Source of the DNA: Tautonia marina
GTDB taxonomy: Bacteria; Planctomycetota; Planctomycetia; Isosphaerales; Isosphaeraceae
Reading direction: 5' to 3'
Assembly: GCF_009177065.1 (NCBI RefSeq)
Contig: NZ_WEZF01000001.1
Location: 558,001 to 622,000, forward strand
DNA length: 64,000 nucleotides
Part shown: piece by piece, positions 8,601-16,316 of the stretch
How positions within the stretch are numbered: position 1 is the first letter of the stretch
Layout: every line of letters starts with the position of its first letter
Made by a program: the position numbers and the translations under genes
The notes under the pieces: model-generated
Told to the model about the DNA's origin: nothing
Database searches by the model: none
What the model saw: the letters and a program-made list of their open reading frames with translations, nothing else

Positions 8601-9617
8601 GTCGCCGGAGGTGGACGCCATCGGGTCGGGTCCGCCGGCGGGCCGCGCGAGGCCCCAGTCGAGGACGAGGGCCTCGCCGAAGTCGCCCAGCACGACGTTC
8701 TGCCCTTTCAGGTCGCGATGAATCACTCCCTGAGCGTGGGCGAAGGCCACGGCGTTGCAGACGTCGAGGAAGGTGTCGAGCAGCCGACGCAGCTCCATCG
8801 TCGAGTCGGCCTGGCCCGCTTTCCGGTTGCGGTGATAATCGGCAATGGCTCGGGCCAGGGTCCGGCCTCGAACGAACCGCATCGTGTAGTAAGGGCGGCC
8901 ATTGTCGGGGTGGTGGCCCAGTTCGTGAACGGGAACGATGTTCGGGTGTTCGAGCTGGCCGGTGATGCGGGCCTCGGTGATGAACCGATCCCAGAGCGTC
9001 GGGTGGTCCAGGCTCTCCGGTTTCAACTCCTTCAGGGCGACCTCCCGGCCGAGGACCAGGTCGCGGGCTCTCCAAATTTCGCCAAGCCCTCCCTGAGCGT
9101 GAAGCTGGGTGCGGGTGTAGCGGCTCGCGCTGTATTCTCCGGAAGACCTCCCCAGCGGTTCGAGCCCCACGAAGCGTCGGGGCTCTGGGTTTACGGCGTC
9201 GATGGTGCTTCCAAGGACCTCGGCGCCGTCTCGGGTGTCGATGGTCGCCTGGAATCGAAAGTCGGCCGAGGCTGAGGCCGAGAGCGGGTGGTTCGCGGAC
9301 GCCTGAGGTCCGGAGGTGTCGATCGTCTCCTCGAAGGCGGGCAGACTGAGGGCGGTCATCGCGGTGAGGACCTGATCGTCGGCCACGGCCGCCCAGAGTT
9401 TCTGCGGATTGCCGTCGAACTGCTCGATCAGGGCGTCGAGCTGGTCCTGGAGCTGATCGCGAGCCTCTGCATTGAGGTCGCCACGCTGGACGAGCAGGTC
9501 GGCCAGCGGTTGGGGCGATTGCGACCGGGCCTCAAACGCCGAGGCCAGGCGATCGGAGTCGATCTGCCGAGCACGCAAGGCCAGGGCGGCGAACAGCGCG
9601 TCGTGGTCGATGCTCAT
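5655..9617 (-). CDS. serine/threonine protein kinase with C-terminal TPR repeats
   Basis: 1320 residues. Residues 1-150 are helical and Ser/Thr-rich with no known family. The kinase domain runs from about 165 to 465: glycine loop GGLGEIW (176-182), Lys196 in VALKEL, Glu215, catalytic HRDLKGQN (300-307), D320 in DWG replacing DFG, and GTPAYMPPEQARG as activation/APE segment. A single membrane helix spans about 488-512. Residues 590-1300 are many 42-residue TPR units with the tell-tale LGxLLxxxGRxxEAE pattern, outside the membrane or facing partners. This kinase-TM-TPR layout is typical of planctomycetes. The partner or signal is not evident; it is transcribed away from the FGS gene at 9940. 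All catalytic residues are present, so it should be active. Confidence 0.93.
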   Translation of the reverse strand: MSIDHDALFAALALRARQIDSDRLASAFEARSQSPQPLADLLVQRGDLNAEARDQLQDQLDALIEQFDGNPQKLWAAVADDQVLTAMTALSLPAFEETIDTSGPQASANHPLSASASADFRFQATIDTRDGAEVLGSTIDAVNPEPRRFVGLEPLGRSSGEYSASRYTRTQLHAQGGLGEIWRARDLVLGREVALKELKPESLDHPTLWDRFITEARITGQLEHPNIVPVHELGHHPDNGRPYYTMRFVRGRTLARAIADYHRNRKAGQADSTMELRRLLDTFLDVCNAVAFAHAQGVIHRDLKGQNVVLGDFGEALVLDWGLARPAGGPDPMASTSGDAEQTAPVVAFDPERSETIAGQVLGTPAYMPPEQARGAIEQLGPTSDIYSLGAILFELLTGRPPHVGKDSTELLRMARDEPPPTPRSLNASVPKPLEAICLHALKREPGDRYQTVPELAEDLRRWLADEPVSVYREPITVRAGRWARRHRTAVAVAAALVVAAVPALTLSTALIGRERNRAAQMEGLARSAVDDMYLEVADTILGDLSDPRQEDFLRRALAGLEGRSRSDSPGPEADDGLIVPPIDDALQRSINEALAFYTGFVQEGGLGPSAALDRERARVRIGDITARLGRFDEAERAYRQAIDALVTMPHTGPQPGDAHRVLAEARSNLGDLLGALGRADEAEPLLRQSIATCEAIASHESPSHDNALAIAGAEAELAELLKLSGRFDEAESVYRSAIDRLDPLVVDQAEPSVPLRRELATVTDGLAVLLLMLDRPDEAEPLLRRALAIQGPLLAELPTVPRLREGLAKTSNSLGILLRRRGDLTEAEAVLRPSIAHFERLAEDFPGRLEYRRALARGHLNLGVLLSSAGRLRDAEQAQRRAVDLYNELAEMAPEPLKISRDRVVALVNLGTVLEQRGNEGEAGHTYDRAVAAAEDLNQRFPEIPDAADTLGVALLNRGRLFDIVGEFDAAETDLTRAADLFGSLAKRYPDRPSYRQDEAASLSTLGPILAASGQEDQAEQVYREAIAIFETLLADRPENASLRSDLAMALANLGNLKRDDAEQTIRRSLSLLQELADEQDTTTPTLTRHLGMVHYNLGERLAELGRPEEAEQEISQSAELLLALADRPEAGPSEHSMAGIVSLDLAGLRLDRGATEEAREPLEAAISHARQGARAMNAPMLRETLDQASGRLVAALLSQGRYAEAARTASELAEALPNRPELRVRAAELLGECLEAIASDPALDPTRSEGLMAELGQRAMAQLRVAIDAGVSRDLLRDRAERFGPLRDRDEFDRLLSPPIELQPESETNSEATEPQTP

Positions 9618-9939
9618 ACAAACGTGCCCCGCTTCAGAACGAGGAGGAAACCGACACGACGAGTCGAACGCCGCGAGGTCGTCAGCCTCCTGATGGCTCT
9701 GCTCAATCGTAGCGAAGAATGGACCGCCGTCGAATGGGGCTGATTGATATTGAGCGGATTGCCCTCGTTGTCGAGGTCAGGACACAACGGGAACCATCGG
9801 GGCGGACTTGTTCCCCGAGGGCCGTTGCGGATACCCTGGGAACAGGTGCGCGATTCTCGCAGGGTTCCCTTGCTATTGTGCGGCCGGTTCCGAGGCGAGA
9901 CCATTCGTTTTGCCTGGCAACCGCGGGAGCGATCCCCTC
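9618..9939. other. intergenic region between divergent kinase and FGS genes
   Basis: 322 bases carrying the upstream regions of two divergent genes. I see no convincing -35/-10 pair. A short inverted repeat CCTCG-TTGT-CGAGG occurs at 9763-9776. An open frame reaches upstream of 9940, but the protein-like part begins at the ATG at 9940. Confidence 0.4.
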
Positions 9940-11727
9940 ATGGCCGATTCCAGCTCGTCCGAATACGATCTCGCCCCTCCGCCGAGCGGTACGCCTTCGC
10001 CGAAACGGCCGCCGTCCTCGAAGCCCGTCGATGGGGGGGCGAATCCGCCTCCTCAATCGTCCGGGCCTCGACAGCCGCCGAAGCCGTTGCCCAGGCTTTC
10101 TCGCGTGGCTCCACCCGCTTCGGGGGAGGATGAGACCGACGCCGAGTCGCCGAAGCCCACCGGGGCCGGCGCGCCTCGAACTTCGCGACGCGATCGCAAC
10201 GCCGAGCGACTCGCCCGACGCAAGGCGTCGGCCGCCGAAGAGGAGGACGAGCCTGGGAATCGGACCCTCGCCACCCCGACGCCGACGCTCGACACCGTCG
10301 AGACCCGGGGGCGCGTTCGAGTGATCCTCGGCATCATGGCGTTTGTCGCCGTGGGCCTGGCCATCGCCATGATCGTCCGGGCGGTCGGAGGCGGCAACTC
10401 GGACATGTCCGACGTCTACGTGATCGACTCGACCCAGATGTTCGGCCCGCCGACCGTCAACGCTCGGAACACCGTCCCGACGACCGATCCCAACGCTGCA
10501 GAGGAGGCGGCCCAAAGCCTGCTGGGTCGCGCCCGAACGGCCCTGACGATTCAGCTCGCGCACTCGTATCTCCAGCGGATCGTTGACACCTACCCCGACA
10601 CCCAGACCGCCGCAACCGCCCGAGAAGCCCTCGACCGCATCGCCAATCGGCAGCCGCCGTTCCCGGATATCCCCTCGCTGGCGCCGGAGGTCATCGTTCT
10701 CGCTCCCGCGCCCGAACCAGCGCCGGACACCGCGGCCGATCGCGTGGTCGCACCCCCGCCGGTTCCGCAACCGGAGCCCGAACCGGAGCCTGAGCTGGTC
10801 GTCCGAGTCTTGCCGAACGGGTTCTCGCCGGCTCCCGGTGCCCTGGAAGATTCGTCGGGCTGGCCGTCTCGGATCGTCTGCGATCGGGACGGTATGACGA
10901 TGGTCCTGGTTCCCGCGGGGGTTTACATCATGGGGAGAGACGGCGGGCCTCCCTCGGAAGGACCGGCCCACCGGGTCGAATTGCCGCCGTTCTACCTCGA
11001 CGAGCACGAGGTGACCGTCGAGCAGTTCGCGCGCTACCGCGACGCCCTGACCCAGCGGGGCGAGACGGTCGTGCCGAAGCCCGAGGAACTGACCCGACTC
11101 GGCCTGACCCCTCGGCATCCGGTCGTCTTGACCTCGGCCCAGGAAGCGCTTCGGTATGCCGAATGGGCCGGAAAGTCGTTGCCCACCGAGGCCCAGTGGG
11201 AAGCCGCCGCCCGGGGCCCTGACGCCCTGATCCGCCCGTGGGGAGCTGCTCCTCCCCCGTGGCCCCGGCAACGGACCAACCGCTCGATCGACCCCGTGAC
11301 AGCCTACCCGGCCGACCGCTCGGCCTTCGGGGTGTTCGACATGGCCGCCAACGCCTGGGAATGGACGGCCGACTGGTTCGACGGCGGGGTGTATGGGGAT
11401 CGGGCCCGGTTCATCGCGTACAATCCGGGGGGACCGGATCGCCCGTCGTCTCAGCCTCCTCGGCAGACCGTTCGAGGGTCCTCCCCCTCGCACGACCTGA
11501 CCTACCGCGAAGGGATGCCGATCACCACCCGCTTGCCTTACCTCGGCTTCCGCTGCGCCCTGAACGTGGAAGGTTTGCCGGTGGCCGGGGCGGGGCCTCG
11601 GCCCAGTGCGGTTGCTCCCGCGACCAGTCCCGGCGTGTCCCCGGCGGTTGCTCCTCCGACTCCTGCCCAGCCGCAGCCTCCTCGGCAGCAGCCCCCGACG
11701 AACACGGGAACCCTGGTCCCGTTCTGA
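9940..11727 (+). CDS. membrane protein with SUMF1/FGE-sulfatase (FGS) domain
   Basis: 595 residues. The ATG at 9940 has GGGAG ten bases upstream; the longer open frame before it is not protein-like. Residues 1-125 are Ser/Pro/Arg-rich and probably cytoplasmic; a membrane helix lies at about 128-150 (ILGIMAFVAVGLAIAMIV); a helical segment and a Pro/Glu spacer follow. The FGS domain is about 318-545: MVLVPAGVYIMG, YLDEHEVTVEQFARYR, SLPTEAQWEAAARG, FGVFDMAANAWEWTADWF, and ending LGFRCAL. The catalytic cysteine pair of true formylglycine-generating enzymes is not visible before GFRCAL, so it is probably not a sulfatase activator but a sensor, scaffold or lectin-like module. The tail is Pro/Ala-rich. 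Divergent from the TPR kinase, possibly its partner (inferred). Confidence 0.88.
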   Translation: MADSSSSEYDLAPPPSGTPSPKRPPSSKPVDGGANPPPQSSGPRQPPKPLPRLSRVAPPASGEDETDAESPKPTGAGAPRTSRRDRNAERLARRKASAAEEEDEPGNRTLATPTPTLDTVETRGRVRVILGIMAFVAVGLAIAMIVRAVGGGNSDMSDVYVIDSTQMFGPPTVNARNTVPTTDPNAAEEAAQSLLGRARTALTIQLAHSYLQRIVDTYPDTQTAATAREALDRIANRQPPFPDIPSLAPEVIVLAPAPEPAPDTAADRVVAPPPVPQPEPEPEPELVVRVLPNGFSPAPGALEDSSGWPSRIVCDRDGMTMVLVPAGVYIMGRDGGPPSEGPAHRVELPPFYLDEHEVTVEQFARYRDALTQRGETVVPKPEELTRLGLTPRHPVVLTSAQEALRYAEWAGKSLPTEAQWEAAARGPDALIRPWGAAPPPWPRQRTNRSIDPVTAYPADRSAFGVFDMAANAWEWTADWFDGGVYGDRARFIAYNPGGPDRPSSQPPRQTVRGSSPSHDLTYREGMPITTRLPYLGFRCALNVEGLPVAGAGPRPSAVAPATSPGVSPAVAPPTPAQPQPPRQQPPTNTGTLVPF

Positions 11728-12024
11728 TCGGCAGGGGACGCGGAAATCGCGCCGAGGCGGTGGTATTGGGAAGGGCGCCCCGGTGGGGAGATCCGGAACA
11801 TCGGGCCGGGTGGTCGAACCGCGTTGACAGCCGAGGCGATCCCGGCTAAAGTCCCCCTGCACGTCGCGGCCATGATCGGCTGGATGGGCGCAACACACGA
11901 TTCGGCAACAGGTTCGGCCCCTTTTGCGTCCTCTGATCGGTCGATGGTCCCGGTTCGAGTGCGGGCGGCCCCACGGACGAGGCTGCACACCGGCTCGCAC
12001 CGAGGTGACGGGCGAGGGCAAGTC

Positions 12025-13209
12025 ATGGAAGATCACCCCGCCGGTCCGGCATGTCCGGAGCCTCGGGGGCAGTGGCCGCTTTCGGTGGTCGTTCCCGTTC
12101 GAGACGGGGGTGACGCTCTGACCCACTGCCTCCGGGCGCTCCGTGTTTCTGTCGGCGTCGCGTTCGAGCTGATCGTCGTCGATGACGGCTCCCGGGACGA
12201 CTCGGGCCGCAAGGCCGAGGCAGCCGGGGCCGTGGTCGTGCGGCACGATCGGCCGCTCGGACCGGCCGCGGCCCGCAACAATGGGGCCCGGGCGGCCTCG
12301 GCCCCGATCGTCTTCTTCCTCGACGCTGATGTAGCGGTGCATCCCGATGCCCCTCGGAAGGTGCTCGACCGCTTCCGGGCTGACCCGGAACTCGGGGCCC
12401 TGTTCGGCTCGTACGACGACCGGCCGACGGCTCCGGGCCTGGTCAGCCGGTTCCGGAATCTGCTGCACCACGACACGCATCAGCGGGGGACCTTTCAGAA
12501 CGAGGCTCGACCAGCCCATACGTTCTGGACCGGGTGCGGGGCCATTCGCCGCGACCTGTTCCTGGCGATGGGAGGGTTCGACCCCCAGCTCTACCGACGC
12601 CCGGCGATCGAGGACATCGAGCTGGGCTATCGGCTGACCCGGGCCGGTCATCGGATCGACCTGGTCCGAGACATCCAGGTCACCCACCTGAAGCGCTGGA
12701 CGCTTCGGGAGGTGATCCGAACCGACATTGCGCGCCGAGGGGTGCCCTGGACCCTGCTCATGCTGCGCTCCGGGGTGGCCGAGACCGATCTGAACGTCAG
12801 CGTGACCCAGCGGGCGAGCGTGGCGGCGACAGGACTGACCGGACTGGCCTTGCTCGTCAGCCCGATGGAACCCTCGGCCCTGGTTCTGGCCGCGATCGGA
12901 CCCCTGGCGGTGGTCGGTCTGAACGCCCGCTTCTACCGGTTCCTGGCTCGTCGGATCGGTGTGCTTGGATCGGTGATGAGTGTGCCGTTGCATCTGCTCT
13001 ACTTCGTCTGCTGTGGCCTGTCGGTGCTGATTGCTTTGGCGATCTGGCTTGGTCAGCGACGGGTGAGGCAGCCGATTGCCGATCGGCAGCCGTTGCGACC
13101 AAGGACCGACGCTCCCGCCGAGGTGACTGCCGCCGGTCCTCACACCCTGGCCCCTCAGCCCGCTCCCCGGAGGCGATCCCCATGGTCCCGGACCAAGACG
13201 CTCCCCTGA
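12025..13209 (+). CDS. family 2 glycosyltransferase, membrane-associated
   Basis: 394 residues. A GT-A fold enzyme that transfers a sugar from a nucleotide donor: LSVVVPVRDGG at the N-terminus, VVDDGSRDDS, the metal-binding DxD in FFLDADV, TGCGAIRRDLF, and the ED pair in IEDIELGYRL that supplies the catalytic base in this family. The C-terminal 130 residues hold two or three membrane helices (around 265-310 and 320-350), so it acts at the cytoplasmic face of the membrane. The start at 12025 follows GAGGGCA by eight bases; the frame is open further upstream but lacks protein character. First of four overlapping or abutting genes, so translation is probably coupled. Likely product: an exopolysaccharide or glycolipid (inferred). 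Confidence 0.9.
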   Translation: MEDHPAGPACPEPRGQWPLSVVVPVRDGGDALTHCLRALRVSVGVAFELIVVDDGSRDDSGRKAEAAGAVVVRHDRPLGPAAARNNGARAASAPIVFFLDADVAVHPDAPRKVLDRFRADPELGALFGSYDDRPTAPGLVSRFRNLLHHDTHQRGTFQNEARPAHTFWTGCGAIRRDLFLAMGGFDPQLYRRPAIEDIELGYRLTRAGHRIDLVRDIQVTHLKRWTLREVIRTDIARRGVPWTLLMLRSGVAETDLNVSVTQRASVAATGLTGLALLVSPMEPSALVLAAIGPLAVVGLNARFYRFLARRIGVLGSVMSVPLHLLYFVCCGLSVLIALAIWLGQRRVRQPIADRQPLRPRTDAPAEVTAAGPHTLAPQPAPRRRSPWSRTKTLP

Positions 13210-14048
13210 GACCCATCGCCCCGTCGGTGGGCTCGACCATCGAGGGCTCAACCTCGACCGTCGCGGTCGTCCGATCTGACAACCGCCGAGGGGCCGTGGC
13301 CGAGGCGCTCGCCTTGCTCGATGCCGAGATTCGGCCGATTCTCGCTGGCCCGGCCGTGATCCTCACCCATCTGGAGCCGCGCCGGGCCGACCCGGCACCG
13401 CTTTCGAGCCTGCTCGACATACTCGGCTCGGCTGACCTGGGAGAGGTGGTTGTGGCCTCCGGATGTGTCAACGCCGGGGCAATCTTCGATCGATCCGGCT
13501 TCCGGCGCGAATGCTGGGGCCGGGCGGTTCGGTTTCTTGATCTGGCCCGCGACGAGGAGCGCTGGCGGACGATCGAGCGGCCGGGGATCGGCACGATCCG
13601 ATTGGCGGAGACGGTCGCCTCGGCCGGGTGCCGGATCGCATTGACGCCGATCGAGGCGCTCAAGGGATGGCGGGGGATGCCCGCCGGGCGTCGGGCGATG
13701 CTCGCGGCGCTGCATCCGGACGACCGATTCCGGTTCGACGGCGTGCCGATCCGCCGCGCCTGGCCGGATCTGAGTGTGGTCGAAGGCCCAGTCGGCCGGT
13801 TCGGCCGGGAGGTGATCGCCATTGCCGGGATCGACCCGACGGCCGTGGACGCGGTGGCGGCGGCGGTCCTTGGCAAGGATCGGCGAAGGAGGTCGGGGAC
13901 CATCGAGGCCGAGCTGGAACCGCCGCGGTTCACGGTCATCGGCGACCCGATCGAGCCGGAGCCCGCCCGAAGCTGGCGACCCTCGCTGCCGCTGGGCCAC
14001 GGGTTGCGTCGGGATGCCGGACACGGGAATCCCGAAGGGGGTTCTTGA
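13182..14048 (+). CDS. DUF362-like protein in glycosylation operon
   Basis: 288 residues, starting inside the last 28 bases of the GT2 gene; GGAGG nine bases before ATG 13182 fixes the start. The opening TVAVVRSDNRRGAVAEALALL and the following segment (VILTHLE, EVVVASG, a Phe/Arg stretch and FLDLARDEE) match the layout of DUF362 proteins. In others of this family the second segment reads VLIKPN; that Lys-Pro-Asn is not conserved here. No cysteine cluster for an iron-sulfur centre is seen. The C-terminus (about 245-288) is Pro/Arg-rich. Function of DUF362 is poorly known; its place among glycosyltransferases suggests polymer modification. Family call moderately sure. Confidence 0.65.
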   Translation: MVPDQDAPLRPIAPSVGSTIEGSTSTVAVVRSDNRRGAVAEALALLDAEIRPILAGPAVILTHLEPRRADPAPLSSLLDILGSADLGEVVVASGCVNAGAIFDRSGFRRECWGRAVRFLDLARDEERWRTIERPGIGTIRLAETVASAGCRIALTPIEALKGWRGMPAGRRAMLAALHPDDRFRFDGVPIRRAWPDLSVVEGPVGRFGREVIAIAGIDPTAVDAVAAAVLGKDRRRRSGTIEAELEPPRFTVIGDPIEPEPARSWRPSLPLGHGLRRDAGHGNPEGGS

Positions 14049-15229
14049 TGCGAGTGGGCATTGATGGGGGCTGCCTGAGCAATCGTCGGGGGTTTGGTCG
14101 CTTCTCCCGGTCGTTGCTGGGGGCGCTGGGTCGGGTGGCTCATGACCGGGAGTTCGTGGTCTTCGTCGATCAGCCGTCGCTGGACCGGGTCGAGGTGCCC
14201 GCGGGGTTTGAGACGGTGGCCGTGCCGGTTCGAGAGGCGCCGAGCCAGGCGGCCTCGGCCGAGGGACGGCGACGGGTGGCCGACTTGCTCGCCTTCAGTC
14301 GGGCCACGAGCGGGGCGAACCTCGATGCGATGGTCTTTCCCTCGTCGTACAGCTTCTTCCCGGTCTGGAACGTCGGCCGGGTTATCGTGACCATCTTTGA
14401 TGCGTTGCCGCTGATCTATCCCGACCTTGTGTTTCCGAACCGGCGGGGCCGCCTGTTCTGGACGGTCAAGGAGCGGGTGGCGGTGCGGTCGGCCGACCGG
14501 ATTCTGACGACATCCGAGGTGTCTCGCCGCGACCTGATGGCTCATTACCGCTTGCCGGGGGATCGGGTGGGCCTGATCGGGGCGGCTCCCGACCCGGTCT
14601 TTCGGCCGTCGGCACCGGGGCCGGCCTCGGACGAGGCCATGAGGCGGTACGGCTTGCGGCCGGAAGAACGGTTCCTCATTTATGTGGGTGGCTTGAGTCC
14701 TCATAAGAATCTGACTCGGCTGATGCAGGCGTTCGCCCGATCGGCCCCGAGCGGGGTTCGCCTGGCGATCGTCGGCGACTTTGGCGACGTCTTCCATACG
14801 CATGCCCCGGAATTGCGGGCCGAGACGGAACGACTTGGCCTTTCGCATCAGATTGTGTTCACAGGATTCGTTCCTGACGAGGATCTGGTACATCTCTACG
14901 GTCGAGCCGAGGCTCTGGTCCAGCCGTCGCTGCTGGAAGGGTTCGGCCTGCCGCCGGTTGAGGCGATGGCGTGTGGCACTCCGGTGCTGGCCAGCACGGC
15001 CGGATCGCTGCCCGAGGTCGTCGGGGAGGCGGGCCTGTTCTTCGATCCGACCGACCTCGACGCGATGGCCGGGGCGATGGCCGAGGTCCTTGGCGACCGT
15101 GGTACCCGAGCCCGCCTGGCCGAGGCCGCCCTGCGGCGCTCGGCCCGATTCACCTGGGACGCGGCCGCCCGGCAACTGCTGGAACACCTCGATGGGCTTG
15201 GCCCGAAGACTCACCTGAAGGTTGCTTGA
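14048..15229 (+). CDS. family 4 glycosyltransferase
   Basis: 393 residues. Its start overlaps the preceding stop in TGATG (14046-14050), indicating coupled translation. A GT-B retaining enzyme: the N-terminal acceptor domain opens MRVGIDGGCLSNRRGFGRFS, the donor domain holds IYVGGLSPHKNLTRLMQAF, the IVFTGFVPDEDLVHLYGRA loop, and the E-x7-E signature in LLEGFGLPPVEAMACGTPV. It resembles mannosyl- or glucosyl-transferases that build exopolysaccharide or O-antigen. No membrane helix. Donor and acceptor cannot be read from sequence. Confidence 0.92.
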   Translation: MRVGIDGGCLSNRRGFGRFSRSLLGALGRVAHDREFVVFVDQPSLDRVEVPAGFETVAVPVREAPSQAASAEGRRRVADLLAFSRATSGANLDAMVFPSSYSFFPVWNVGRVIVTIFDALPLIYPDLVFPNRRGRLFWTVKERVAVRSADRILTTSEVSRRDLMAHYRLPGDRVGLIGAAPDPVFRPSAPGPASDEAMRRYGLRPEERFLIYVGGLSPHKNLTRLMQAFARSAPSGVRLAIVGDFGDVFHTHAPELRAETERLGLSHQIVFTGFVPDEDLVHLYGRAEALVQPSLLEGFGLPPVEAMACGTPVLASTAGSLPEVVGEAGLFFDPTDLDAMAGAMAEVLGDRGTRARLAEAALRRSARFTWDAAARQLLEHLDGLGPKTHLKVA

Positions 15230-15230
15230 C

Positions 15231-15881
15231 ATGACCATTTGCGTTGTCACTCGATCACTGGCTCCCTCGATTCCTGCCGTCGCGATGGCCCAGACGCTGA
15301 CAGCCCTGGGGCACCGAGTCGTGGTGCTGCTAGCCCCGATGCACCCTTGCGTGGCGCCCCTTGAACAGGGGTTCGAGCCGGCCGGGCCGGTGGTGCATCG
15401 CCTGGCGGTTCCGAACTGGCTGGGGAAGATTGGCGGGCATCGGGTGCGACGCCTGGCGATCGCCCGGGTGCTGCGTCGGCTTGATCCGCAGGTCGTCCAT
15501 CTGGCCGACGAGGCGGACCGAGGGGTGACAGTGCCTCCGGGGGCGGTGGTCCTTCAGAGCGCTCCTGGTGGTGAGCTGCTCCGGGAGGCGGACGCGGTGG
15601 TGACTCCTGACGGGCGATTCTTCGACCGATCGGGCCTGCTGATGGAGTGTCCCGGCGTGCCGCCGATGCCGAAGCCCCAGACGATTGCCGACGGGCTCGA
15701 CCCGGCGGTTTCGGGCTCGCAATGGCGGGTCTTGACCTACCTGGCCGGTGTCGATCACCTGCGCCGATCGCGACGGGTTCGGCTCGATCAGCCTCGAAGC
15801 AACGGGGTGTCTCGGCCGATCCGATCGCCGCGGCGCTCGTTGCGGGATGCCGGGGCGCTGGGAACGATCGGCACGGCGTAA
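15231..15881 (+). CDS. truncated GT-B glycosyltransferase-like protein
   Basis: 216 residues, starting one base after the previous stop. The N-terminus (MTICVVTRSLAPSIPAVAMA, LTALGHRVVVLLAP) is the acceptor half of a GT-B glycosyltransferase, and DPQVVHLADEADRG and VVLQSAPGGE fit too. At about residue 165 the protein reaches RVLTYLAG, where the donor-binding half should begin, but continues only as an Arg-rich, low-complexity tail and stops. The expected second Rossmann domain and E-x7-E motif are absent, and the array of short direct repeats begins at the stop. Most likely a 3'-truncated, perhaps dead, glycosyltransferase; a stand-alone acceptor domain working with another protein is possible. 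Confidence 0.6.
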   Translation: MTICVVTRSLAPSIPAVAMAQTLTALGHRVVVLLAPMHPCVAPLEQGFEPAGPVVHRLAVPNWLGKIGGHRVRRLAIARVLRRLDPQVVHLADEADRGVTVPPGAVVLQSAPGGELLREADAVVTPDGRFFDRSGLLMECPGVPPMPKPQTIADGLDPAVSGSQWRVLTYLAGVDHLRRSRRVRLDQPRSNGVSRPIRSPRRSLRDAGALGTIGTA

Positions 15882-15887
15882 TCCGAG

Positions 15888-16179
15888 TTCGTTTTTAGAA
15901 ACGACGGCGCGGCAGGTCGGATTCGTTTCGGGAGCCGATGGCGCGGTCGATCGGGTTCGTTTCGAGCGAAGGGAGAGGTGGGCTCGAACTGCGCCGAGGC
16001 GGTCGCGCTTGCTCTCGGTGCGCGATGCGGTGCGCGATGCGGTGCGCCTCGGGTGCGCGGGGCGGTGCGCTGGTTGGAGGGAAGCTCGTTCGGTTGATTG
16101 GCCTGAACTGGAAACGAGTTGCGCCGATTCCTCGGGGTTCGTTTCGTCAGTCCGCGCGGAGAGAACTGGGTTCGTTTCG
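15888..16179. repeat. five dispersed TTCGTTTCG direct repeats
   Basis: Copies start at 15888 (variant TTCGTTTTT), 15922, 15956, 16138 and 16171, most preceded by GGG or GG. Neighbouring copies are 34, 34 and 33 bases apart; one gap is 182 bases. Read on the minus strand they give repeated Glu-Thr-Asn-Pro (ETNP) codons, but I do not believe this is a protein. Confidence 0.6.
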
Positions 16180-16221
16180 TGCGGTAGAGAAGTGCCGCAA
16201 GGTGAGCGAACGTTGGGGCAT

Positions 16222-16316
16222 GGTGCGCGGCTCGGTGCGCCTTGGGTGCGCGGTTTGGTGCGCCTTGGGTGCGCGGTTTGGTGCGCCTCAGGTGCGCGGC
16301 TCGGTGCGCCTGGGAG
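16222..16316. repeat. 23-bp tandem repeat, about four copies
   Basis: Unit GGTGCGCCTTGGGTGCGCGG plus three bases. Full copies at 16234-16256, 16257-16279 (identical) and 16280-16302 (four changes), with partial copies at 16222-16233 and 16303-16316. Each unit itself contains two GGTGCGC half-repeats. The related string GGTGCGC also recurs at 16013-16075. Confidence 0.75.

Noticed and set aside
9703-13251. 1182-residue minus-strand frame
   Set aside because: Antisense of the FGS and GT2 genes, rich in Arg/Gly/Pro, without domains.
12857-15250. 797-residue minus-strand frame opposite the glycosyltransferases
   Set aside because: Antisense of the GT2, DUF362-like and GT4 genes; low-complexity composition.
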